Assembly (NCBI GenBank): GCA_002633005.1 | Contig: NMRA01000015.1 | Span: 755,748-782,729 of the forward strand | Origin: Phoronis australis | Taxonomy: Eukaryota; Phoronida; Phoronidae | Reading direction: 5' to 3' | DNA: 26,982 nucleotides | Shown: positions 1 through 10,700 of the stretch, in pieces | How the letters are laid out: every line of letters starts with the position of its first letter | Numbering within the stretch: the stretch's first letter is position 1 | Translations under genes and position numbers: made by a program | Notes under the pieces: generated by a model | Told to the model about the DNA's origin: nothing | What the model saw: the letters and a program-made list of their open reading frames with translations, nothing else | Database searches by the model: none

Positions 1-101
1 CTTTTTCGACGGTTTTTAGGCTTGTGTCGGGGTTCGTTACTTTGGAGCAAATGTCGAGCAGACAATCTTAGGATCTACTTGCCTATGCAGCTAGCTTTTT
101 A

Positions 102-120
102 ACTTGCCCATCGGGCAAGT
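102..120. repeat. Perfect short hairpin, ACTTGCCC arms
   Basis: ACTTGCCCATCGGGCAAGT is an 8-bp inverted repeat around ATC. Related TTGCCC and GGGCAA words recur at about 78, 138 and 163-178 in both orientations. A 14-bp imperfect inverted pair (241-254 with 301-314, one mismatch) follows. Together 78-314 looks like a degraded fold-back or MITE-type repeat. Confidence 0.5.
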
Positions 121-1630
121 ACTTTTCAAATTCCACTTGCCCGATGCAAAATCTACATGTACACGGGCAATCGGGCAACCGTTGGTGTTGAGCCCTGTTA
201 TAATGTGTGTGTCCAAACTTGAAAGATTCCTATTGATAGTGGGCGTCCAAATGATACATTGGGCATCCTTGCCAGGGTGTCCATATTAGTGCTAGGGCGT
301 TCATTTGGACACCCAGGACGTAGGCTGCATATAAAAGGCCTGACTTGCTGTATCGAAGAACAAAACAAGGAGCCGGGCTCCACAAAATGAACCAAAACAA
401 TGAAGTTTAAGCACCATGCTGCAGGGTGCTTCCATGAAAATTCTATGCATCAGCCACAATATTTTATTTCTGTACTTGTTGCCCTGGAAACTGTACCCCC
501 TAAATTGACAATAACACCCATTTACAATTAGAACAGTTTATGTATTGTTACACTAGTATTGTGTAAGTAGTCCTTCTCTTATGTTCACTGTTGTGTAACA
601 TGAGAGCTAATGGTTAGGTCTTGTACTTGCCTTTCATCAGGTCAACAATGTGGTTAAGTTGGTCATATGGTTTGAGGAATGAAACAAGATATGATAAATA
701 TCATCATTTGTGGATTTTGGTATTGTGATAAGCAATGGTAGAAAGTTGTGTGTTAAGGCAGCGCACCAGTGTTGACGCATATCACTGCTTTGTGTTGTCT
801 TTTGAATGTGAACAAGCCAGTTCAGATTTTTACTGTCAGTAACACTAGTCCAGCAATTGGTCCATACAGTCCTTGTGTTTCAAGGGCACATGCGAATTTT
901 CACTCTACTATCTAGTTTAGGAATTACCATCAGTAATTACTTGGCGAAATTTTTTCTCAATCTGTCATCTTCAAACTTTTAGCGAAGTTGTGTTTTTGCT
1001 GCTGTCATTTGAGAATTTCTGCCAAACAAGTGGTCAATTTGACAAGGTGCTGAGACAACGAATTTTGAAAATGCTGATCAGCCACATTATATATTTCCAT
1101 CCACCTCATGCATGAAATTGAATTTTATGTTCGACTAAACTTTATGTCCACCAAACACTTTATCACCAATTAGTAAGAACTTTACACAGACGGTGGTTCT
1201 CTCAGCCAGCATTTCTTAACACATAAGCAGGTTAATTATTCTTCTCTCTGAAACAGTTGTGTTAATTGCCATGTTTTGACTTAGTAATTAGTAAAAGGTT
1301 GTCACTAATCACACTGATATTGATCAGGACTTTCTTTTGAACCTTAATGATTAGTTAGTAAGTCATTACCGTGTGTATAAAAGACCGCCCGCTAAATCCT
1401 GCTATTTCGGTTATGTCTCAAGGTTCCACCTGGTCGCCAGAATAGAATACATCAAGTTCATGCATTATAATAATGAATAATTTTAAACAATGTGAAACAA
1501 TATGGGCTGATGAAATCCTATCAGTTGGTAGCTATATACACCTGCTTTTATTTCACTGACAATAATAGTTTTGAAGTTCAGTCTTGCCTATATTATTCGC
1601 AGATTTTAGACCACAAAACTTCTGCTTGAG

Positions 1631-1692
1631 TTGTTGTCATTGAACCAACATTATCTGCCAGTTGTTGCCATTGAACCAACATTATCCGCCAG
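1631..1692. repeat. 31-bp tandem duplication (2 copies)
   Basis: Two adjacent 31-bp copies (1631-1661 and 1662-1692) of a unit containing CATTGAACCAACATTATC differ at two positions. Confidence 0.85.
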
Positions 1693-2844
1693 TTTTGCAG
1701 TGAAAAAATGCATCTTGGGATTATTGTTAAGATAGACTTCTTGAAATTCTTAGCTTTGACCAGATCTATAAAACAACAAAAGTTTTTGTTTTTAAAATTT
1801 TTATTACATAACATCAATTATCCACGTTGTCTGCAGGCATTCACTGGAGTCACCATTAAAAATTTAATACACTTATAATTAATTCTGCTACTAACATAAA
1901 ACAGTGGGCTGTTTGGCCCTGTGGCACACTAATTCTAATGTCTGTAGAATTACTTTTCTCACAGAAAATGTCCCCTTGTAAATAGACATTTAAAAGCGCC
2001 ACTCTTTGTTTGTTTTAACTCTGGCCTTATTGCAAGCATCTGTTTTCCTTGGCTTTTGTAAAAACACCAAACCCTGTGAGGGCTTCTTTTTGTTGTTGTT
2101 GAATTCTGCCAGTTGCCAGTTCACAGATTCCAAGCTTGATGTTATTGTTTCCAACTGCTGTCATATGTGTTTCCTGTATTTAGCATTTCTGGTATCAAGA
2201 GGGCTCAAATTCACCTTAGCAGGCACCAGGTCCTCTTACGTTTGTCTATCCCACTTACTGACCTTTGGATGTTTTCTTATAATGGAGATGATCCTGGGTG
2301 TTTTTTGTATTAAGCGGGGTATTAAATTGAGTTAAATTGTTTGAGCAGTCCCATTAAATGTTTTCTATTGCCAACTTAAAGCTCACTGACAACCACAAGA
2401 CTGAATTATATAGTTTTACTGCTGGTATTAGTCCAGTAATGTTTAATACCCTTGATATAAACCATGAAAAAGAAGTCTTTGAAGCCACCTGAGGTTGATT
2501 AAATGTACACTCACTGCTCATTTTATATCTTAAGATATATACCCTCTGTGCCTGGAGGTGTGTTTGGGGATATGAATGCTGAACTGCAGAACTTGAGAAC
2601 TGCTTGTCATATTGGATACATAAGGCACCTGTCAGTCATTGTATTGTGTTGGCCATAGTTGTGACTGTGTCTCAGCATATATTGTGAAGTATTGAGTATG
2701 AATTAGTCATCAAAAGTATTGCCACATTTCTTTTTTGCTGGAGTGATTATTGAACACTGGCTCTTTTATCCCGACTCACTGCAAACTAGCAAACAATTGG
2801 ATGAGACAAACCATATCCTTAGTGTTGGGACCTGTCCTAATAGT

Positions 2845-2917
2845 AGGTATAACTCTGTCTAGGGTTACACACGGAAATTACAGAAGGTATAACCATGTCT
2901 AGGGTTACCCAGGGAAA
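2845..2917. repeat. 40-bp tandem duplication (2 copies)
   Basis: AGGTATAAC followed by TGTCTAGGGTTAC occurs at 2845 and again at 2885, with the spacer also similar, giving a 40-bp period over two diverged copies. Confidence 0.75.
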
Positions 2918-3756
2918 CAATAATTATGTGAGCAAAGATGAATTTGATTTTGTCCAATTGATTTGTCAAGCTAGTTCAATTGTTATCAATTTCTAAATGT
3001 CATTGAGAATCCAAATAGAATAATAGTAAGTTAGTGGTATCTGGTATGAAGTTTTATTTACTTGTTTGACGGGGCCTGGTTTTGGGTAAATATGAACATT
3101 TATTTTTAGAACATGCTTTGAAACGCGCACATGAGAGATGAATAATCGACAATTGTTCTTATTTTTTTCATTGCATCCCTTCACGTCATCGGTCTCAGAT
3201 TTGCTTGTGTGGCCTAGCTAATGGGGAGTTTTAAAACACACATATCATATAACACAGTTTGTATAAAGTAAAAAAACATCGAAGGATACTTTTCTAGGTC
3301 AGTCTGATATGAGTCATTGTAAACTGGGTCAATAATTGTGACTTGTTTGAAGCTGAAATGTTAGAGATTATTGGTGTTTGGTAAATTATCCACCAAATGT
3401 ACAATGTTTACGAACACACCTAGTTGCATTGGATAAGAACCGAGTCCTTTCCAATTGTCAGTTGAGAGTTTTTGAACAGCAATGAACTCACAAGGATTAA
3501 TGAATGATTGCACGAAGTAGTAAATATTGGTGTGCATTTTGTATTTACACCAATGGAGTACTTGTGACAAGAACTCTTCTCTTATACAATGGAAATAGGA
3601 GTTTTACATGTACTTAATGCTCCCTTAGTTCAACATTCCAGCCTCACGGACCAATCATTTCCACAGGAGCCATTTTGTTAGTGATCTTATCTGTGAAACA
3701 CTTGAACTTGTATGATGTGTTGTAATTTGCTCTTTGGAAATGGACTGCAACCCTGA

Positions 3757-3994
3757 GTATTCATTCTTGAGATAGAATTATGTGTATTGTACTGGAAGTT
3801 AGGCAAGCCAGTATTCATTGTTGAGATAAAATTATGCTGGAGGTTAGACAAGCCAGTATTCATTCTTGAGATAGAATTATGTGTATCTTGCTGTAGGTTA
3901 GACAAGCCAGTATTCATTCTTGAGATAGAATTATGTTTATTGTGCTGGAGGTTAGACAAGCCAGTATTCATTTTTGAGATAGAATTATGTGTAT
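3757..3994. repeat. 54-bp minisatellite, about 4.5 units
   Basis: GTATTCATTCTTGAGATAG starts units at 3757, 3811, 3856, 3910 and 3964. Three units are 54 bp, one is 45 bp (9-bp deletion), and the last is partial. Because 54 and 45 are multiples of three, open frames of repeating peptides appear on both strands. I do not regard these as genes. Confidence 0.9.
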
Positions 3995-4409
3995 AGAGCT
4001 TAGGTTTTCAGTGCTTTTTAAAATCATGGTTGTTTTATTTCACTCATCCAATCAAGTCTGAGCTGCAATGGTTTAAGCTGCTACATTAGTAGTGTGATGG
4101 CTTTGTCTCAAAAATCTGTTTCCATGTTTAGCGTCCATCACATTTTTAAGGAATGAGTTAGGTTCATCTCATAAACAATGATTAAATGGCACAGAATTTA
4201 TAAGAAAACAAATGGATATGCCGTATAGCGTTACCTTGGAATTTTTTTTGCTGGTAAATCACACCTCTGAATTATCTCTCAATTAGATGGCATGTGAAGG
4301 CTACACTATCAAAAACAAAGTATATAGATCTACAAAAGACCATCTGTTGAGCTTTACTGTGTCTATGTGCAGTGTGGATATATCTGTTGATATAACGTTT
4401 GTCTTGCAG

Positions 4410-4741
4410 GTCTGCCTAAGTTGACTGACAGTCCACAGTTGCGAACACCAAGGCGCCCCAGTAAAGAGCCAGAGCAAGAGAGTAATGTCCAAAATCCACC
4501 CCCGCCTCCTGAACGGCCACGGAAATCTCTGCTGCCCCGTCCCACTACCTATGACCCCGCAACTCAGCTGGAGATGCAGAATGGTCTGCGCGGTGGAGGA
4601 GCCGTCGACTCAACTCAGGACGACGACTTTGCGGCGAAACAACGGCAGATTGCCCGTGACACAAGCACAGAAACCTTTGCACCAGCACCGCCACCATTAC
4701 TACCTCGCAACTCTCGCCCACCTCCGCCTGTGCCGGAGCCT
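4410..4741 (+). CDS. AFAP1: Exon 1 of window: proline-rich SH3-ligand region
   Basis: The acceptor is TTGTCTTGCAG (AG at 4408-4409) and the donor is GTGAGT at 4742. The exon starts with two bases of a split codon and ends in phase 0. It encodes about 110 residues with two poly-proline clusters: NPPPPPERPRKSLLPRP near the start, and APAPPPLLPRNSRPPPPVP just before the donor. These are class I/II SH3-type PxxP ligands. In AFAP1 the equivalent N-terminal region binds the Src SH3 domain. A TTG at 4421 is not the start, because the frame is open through the acceptor and the residues before it (LPK) are in frame. The true initiator must be in an upstream exon. No AFAP1-like N-terminal helix was recognised in 1-4409. 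Confidence 0.85.
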
Positions 4742-7700
4742 GTGAGTAGTTAACAGTATTGGACAGTATCTTGGGAGCTGAGACCTCCGAACAGTACTCG
4801 AGATTCCACTTGAAAACTGACCTATCCCATCACATCAAAATTGAAAGCTTACTCGAAGCAAGCCATGTGATTGGGCAATAGGGTAAAGTTTGGAGATGTC
4901 TTAGGGCTCCCCAGAAGTAACAGTAATGACCACAGTGTACAGCAATGACAACACTGTTATGTTGCATCTCAAAAAAGAGGCTTTAGACATGGTTAAACAT
5001 ACTTTCATTTTGTTAAATTCTGTTTTCTATAAAAACTGGACTCGATCTGCATAAGATCTTTCGGGAGTTATGGTTGCTCTTTTCTCATATTGTGTTTGTA
5101 GTGCACACTGTCTTATGGAAATATATAACACACCCTCAGTTTGGTCCCTGTTATGTCAGACTATTGACTTGTCTGTTATATTGTTACATTAGGATCATCT
5201 GAAAGTTACATAGTACCTAACCGAGCTTTGGTATTGTAAAAACATCAGTCCAAATTGTTGAATGTAAAAGTTTATATTTCTTTATTCACAGATGGATGAC
5301 TCTGACCATTACAGTGATATAGACTACAAAGAGGATATGCAGTAAGTAAATAGTGCAATTTTCACTACTCAACCTTGTCACACTTGCGAGGACCCATTAG
5401 TGTAGATTAATGAAAATTAAAAATCGGGGTGTCATTAAACTGTTTCAATCTGTTTCTGTTTCTGTGGTGACGTCAGAGGGTAGGCACCGGGATAGTCTCT
5501 GGCCTTCCTCCTTCCAGTATCACACGCAATGTAAATTTGGAGATGCAACCAAGTTCGTGCTGGTTACACACTCTCCGCTCCTTTCCCCTGGTACGAGTTT
5601 TTGCTGCATCTCCGTATTGCCATCCTCGCTCTATGAGGCGCTTTGTTGCCCATCTCTCCCGCTGTTGTACAATCTCGGCATCTTTAAGCCATTCACGCAC
5701 TCTGGATATTACATCTGCTGGTGTGAGGAGCAGGTCGGCAATCGGTTCTGCGATGCCTGCATTAAACTAAGCATACTAGGTGTTTAAAAGTGAAACTTTT
5801 GAGATGTCAGATAGGTGTTTACACAAACAACAAGAAGTTGTAATTGATATAGAACTCACGTCATGTGACAAGGTTAATTTTGAAAGGTTGCCAGAATGCA
5901 GAGAGTGCACGACTTGTGAAGTATGAGAGTAAAGTATGTCTATGTAATGCATTGTTACAGTAGTTATTCAGACAGTTATACCTGTCATCGACTTCAGGTT
6001 GTCAATCGCATTAAATTTTGATTGGGTAAAAATTATCCCAATGTCCAGGTTGTCAAACTGTGGTTTTTGTTCTGCAGAAGCGATGGTCTGTCAATTGACG
6101 ACGACAACTACGAAGTGCCCACAAATATAGCAGAGACACCTAGTGGTAGTCTTGACCTCCTGGTTGGTAACACTCGACCAAAGAAGCCAGATACAGGTAA
6201 GGTTTCATGTCACATGGTGTAATATGACAGTTGTAAGCAGGCATGTGATGGAGTTTCTGCCGCTGCATTTTTTGTTTGTCGGGGGAAATTCACATTCCTC
6301 AATTATTACCATGAAATGAGATGTGTGTTACATATTGTTCATACTTTAGATTGACACTTTCAGATTTAAGCATATTAAATTAGGCATTAGGGGATAGGGT
6401 TAACTGTCCGCAAAAAATTGTGAATTATCTAAAAAGTTGGTGGAGTTATTGGAATAGAAGTCTCAGTGAGAGGGAAGTGGGGAACTTTTGTTGAAAATGT
6501 TCGTATTTGGTGAATTTGTGAGTGAGTCTCAATTAATTGTGTTGTGACAGGTCAAAGTTGAAATGAGATGGTGGAGCTCTACACTGCAATATATTCAGAG
6601 AGTATCCTTAGTAAGGCAGATTTATCAAGGATTGTTAATTTGAATACTATTTCCTGTTGGGATTAATCTAAATGAGCTGCTTGTCTAACAAAGTGTAAAA
6701 GGTAAGTATTCCAGTCCTACAAAATAGCGTTTTTTTGTCCTGATGGCTTCTAATTTTGTGGACAGCAAAAAGGACTGGTAACTACTATTGGGGCAAAAAA
6801 TTTCTAATTACAGGTTGGCTTTGCCACCTTACTAACTTTCTTATTAATTTCCCTTCATTCTTGGTCATCAGGGGAGACTACTCTGACGATCATCAAGGGA
6901 GACTACTCTGATGATGAATTCCACTTCTCACCAGGTGTTGTGACGGGGAATTCCAGGTCATTTTGTGTGAATGCTTTTGGTTTGTACTATATATCTACTT
7001 CCTGTTCGGCTTCAGACAGCAACAGTGGCACCTCCTATGAGTCGTATGATGAGCAGGAGAGTCGTGATGTCATCGACGACGACAGTGGCGTCAGCAGCAC
7101 GAAGCGCGAGGATACCCCAGAGGCACCCGCGGCTGAAAAACGTAAATCACGCAGCGACATTCCATTACCAAGGTTAGTAACATCTATGGATGCCTCCTTG
7201 TATGCCTTTACATAAGGGTTCTCCCATAGCGGGAGCTCATATGCATGTAATGTAGGTGGGTGATGTTCCGCAGCCATTACCTTATAAGGGTATTTCCCTC
7301 TCGGGTGCAATGTAAAGTATTTTATTCTCAGGTATTGCATAGTGTGGATATTGGGCCTAGTCTTGAGTGGGTGTTATAGCTTTGTTTTCAGTGGTATTGG
7401 CTCAAGTAAGATTTTTATTCTTTTATTATTGTCTCGGGTAGCCATTTTCTTGGTTGTCCAGGCATTGTGTTTGGGTTTTGAATGCATTGCACAACTTTCC
7501 TTGTCAGTTGTTGGAGGAGGGACCCTTGCAACATGTAATTTTTCATTTTGGCTCATAAACATGAAGGGCACGTGTATAAAGTTGAAGTAAAATTTTGTAA
7601 CCTCCACTTATAAAACATCGTAGATTACTTATAGGCAAGAATTCATTAAAGATACAAAACTTATAAAGGCACATGCGATTATTCCTAATATAACCACAGT

Positions 7701-10700
7701 TTTGCATAGTGGTACATTATTCTAAATGCACACATATGTGGTATGCATTTTGACATGCAGACGACAATCCATCCTACAAATCATTGTGTTTGTAATTCAA
7801 AGAAGACTATAGAAAATTTGATTGTATTTATTTGAAGTTTTTCTATATGTTGTGTGGACTACTATTCGGTATCTTAAATAATACACAGTGGAAAGTTTTT
7901 GAATTTTCTATTCATTTCACAGTCATTCTGTATCAGTGGCAGAATCCTACATCCTCTGCATAGTGCTGACTTTTCATCTAGTATATAGTGTGTTAACCTG
8001 GCAATGGTATTCAGTAATTCAGTTTCCTTGCTTAAAACATCTAGTCAGACAGTATAGACACATATTACATCCAACAATGTTTGATTTAGATCACTTACCA
8101 GTTAATCGGTCTCAGTTAATAACATGCTCAGATGAGAAGTGATTTCAGAGTTTGCACAGAACTTAGCTTAGCCTGAGCCATGTTGCCTACTGATTAATCT
8201 AAGTTTCAAGCTATAGCCACCCGGTTAGTCTTCCCAAACTTAAAAACAACCTGTAATACAAGTGAGGAACGGTTGAGACTTGCATTTTACTCTCTGGTAA
8301 GTGGTCTGAATCAAAATTCATTTTCGTCAGACGACAACGGGTTATAATATTTTTAACTAGTTGTGGCATCTCGTAATGTTTTCAAAACATCACGGTCAAC
8401 AAATAAAAGTGGTGGTAGTTCAACTGTTTCTTTATTATAAGATAACTTTAACAATAAATAACGGATAAATGTAACTTGTGTCACTGATGTTGATTAGCAT
8501 GGACAATGTTGAACCTGGATTCCTCCAACGGTAAGCCTGGTGTATCTCACACTTTGTCATTCTCTGTAACGCAGATGTTATGGTATTCTCTCTTCATGTC
8601 ATTGAAGACTAATCTGCAAAATTGTAATTTTTCATTTTTGAAAAGTTAGTTGCATTCTTGATCAATTTGGTAAACATTTTCCTTAAGTCTTCTTACGGTT
8701 GTTTTACAGTTAAAGCATACTATAATAAAAATTGAGCCAAATGGACTTAGTTTTTGAATTTCTGTATTTGTTGACTGATTTGACAAAGCAAGATTCTTGT
8801 TATTGACTGCTAATTGAAGAGTGTTTACTTGACATGCTTGTCTTTTTACAATCTTCATAATAATTTCTTTCTCACTTTCTTCATCTGTGGTATTGATGTT
8901 GGGAGTTGTGTCTCTCTTCCTTAATTAATTATAACATTATGCATTAGATCAGGATATTGTGGTGTGGTGTACTAACATTAGACTTCAGATCTTGTAGAGC
9001 TTTCGTTATCCAACTGAGGGTAATTTAATTTATTTATTGTTTAATTTATATACTTTATTATAGTGCCAAGCTTACATAACTTGAGTGTTTATTATTTGAT
9101 AACCGTTGGTTTTATATTCTGTATATGCTGGTTGTTGAAAATGTTCTTCAATCTTTGTTTGCCTTTTGTATTGTTGTGGGTAGTTTTTGGTTCATTTTAT
9201 TTAATACAACATTTGTAAAAACTTGTTCGTCACGAACATAAGTTTGAATGTTTTAAGTCATCCAATTGAGTTTGTTCTGAAGGATTACTACTTATTAATT
9301 GATCCAGATTGTTAGTTCATTTTGAGTGCAGAGTGACGGGGTGCTGTATGGACTTGCTTTGGAAGTCTTGCCTTTTTATAACCCAAAAGCCATGTGTGCT
9401 TTTAAAAAGTCTATAGCGATAATACGGTATATAGAAAAAAATGAAAAACATGATTATTTTCTCTAAAACACGTAACACATAGTTGAGATCATTGTGGGCC
9501 ATGTACTCGTGCACGTTTTTTTCATGGGCCATTAACAGTTACTGTAGTTAAGATGAGCTGGCAAGTTATACAGTGTGCGCTGCATAGTGCCTCATTAATG
9601 AAGCCCGATAAGTGTTTAATTGGTTCAGACTTGAATAAAAATGAAAACCCGTTTCCTCCAGTTGGTAAATACTGTCGCAAAACAATAAAATGACTTCATC
9701 CAATTATATTAAGAATCAAATGCATAGTATATACAAAAAAAAACTTGTCTGTTTGGGTTCATTACTGATGTGAATCTAATTGAATGCATTCAACATCATT
9801 CTTTCAGAATCAAGTCAAAACGAAAAAAGAAAAAATCTGGCAAAGAGGGACATGAGAATGAACCTGCACTGCCGCCGTCGTCCACGGTGACGGCCATCAA
9901 GAACGTAATGTGTCGTGGCAACCTCTATCAAAAGCGTAAACTGATGTGGGTGCGACGTTACTGTGTCCTGGCGGACAAAGCATTACTTATCTATAACAGT
10001 GAACGCGATACTCGGGCGCTGTCCAACATTCCACTGGATGGCACAGATGTACTCTATTTGGACAAGGAGGGTCGTAGGTGCCACGTGGTGCGACTGGCTC
10101 AACCTGTCCAGGAGACGCACTGGTTCAGTGCCGAGACAAAGGAAGAGACAGAGATTTGGTTTGAGGTAAGTGCTGGCATCTTGGAACATGTTTGCGATTA
10201 AAGTCTTAGGCTGAATGCCTTTACTCGAGTCTCGACTCAATCAAATTGCGTAAAATTAATTTTGTTTTTCTGTCCTGAGTTTGCTACCATAGGTCGATGC
10301 TTTGCCTTGCATCAGCGTAAAACAATGTGATCTTGCGTGATTTTGCCATACTCGTGAGATGCTGAGCCATATATATAGATATATAGAGTGCTCACCCCCG
10401 CCTGAGATTCATCACTGATTAGAAGACTGACTCATTAAATCATTGTATTCATTTCTGTTTCAGCACTTGCTGAATGCTGCTGGTCTGTCAACAGATGACG
10501 CTGCTGAGAGTGAGAGCCGTTCTATCTCTAGTGCTGATAAAATACTTGGCTCAGATCAACATCCACCTCTGGTGCCCACTGTTTCGAATGAACAAAAGGT
10601 AAGCTGTGATGAGCGACGCGATGCTTGCTATTCTGTCTAGTACAAGAGAATGGCAATTATTGTGATGTAGTTTTGTTGTCATGTTTATACTATTTATATT

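Larger units (their letters stand above)
1..4409. other. Upstream region, no confident exon
   Basis: This stretch is AT-rich and has no coding island like those downstream. The open frames present (for example 2006-2335 plus) lack recognisable domains or paired splice sites. It holds the hairpin-rich segment at 78-314, small tandem duplications near 1631 and 2845, and the 54-bp minisatellite at 3757-3994. It is most likely the upstream intron of the AFAP1-like gene. A short 5' coding exon could be hidden here, but I could not identify one. Confidence 0.6.

Noticed and set aside
2006-2335. 109-codon plus-strand open frame with hydrophobic segments
   Set aside because: The hydrophobicity follows from T-rich intron-like DNA. 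No acceptor/donor pair, domain or CpG enrichment is seen.
3687-3996. Repeat-peptide open frames on both strands
   Set aside because: They are explained by a minisatellite whose unit length is a multiple of three; there is no splice or start context.
4421-4423. TTG as translation start of the gene
   Set aside because: The frame continues upstream to a strong acceptor at 4409, and animal genes rarely start at TTG. The region is an internal exon.
5410-5787. 125-codon plus-strand open frame
   Set aside because: It is the opposite strand of the retrocopy-like block. The minus-strand frame has more protein-like composition and a better overall structure.
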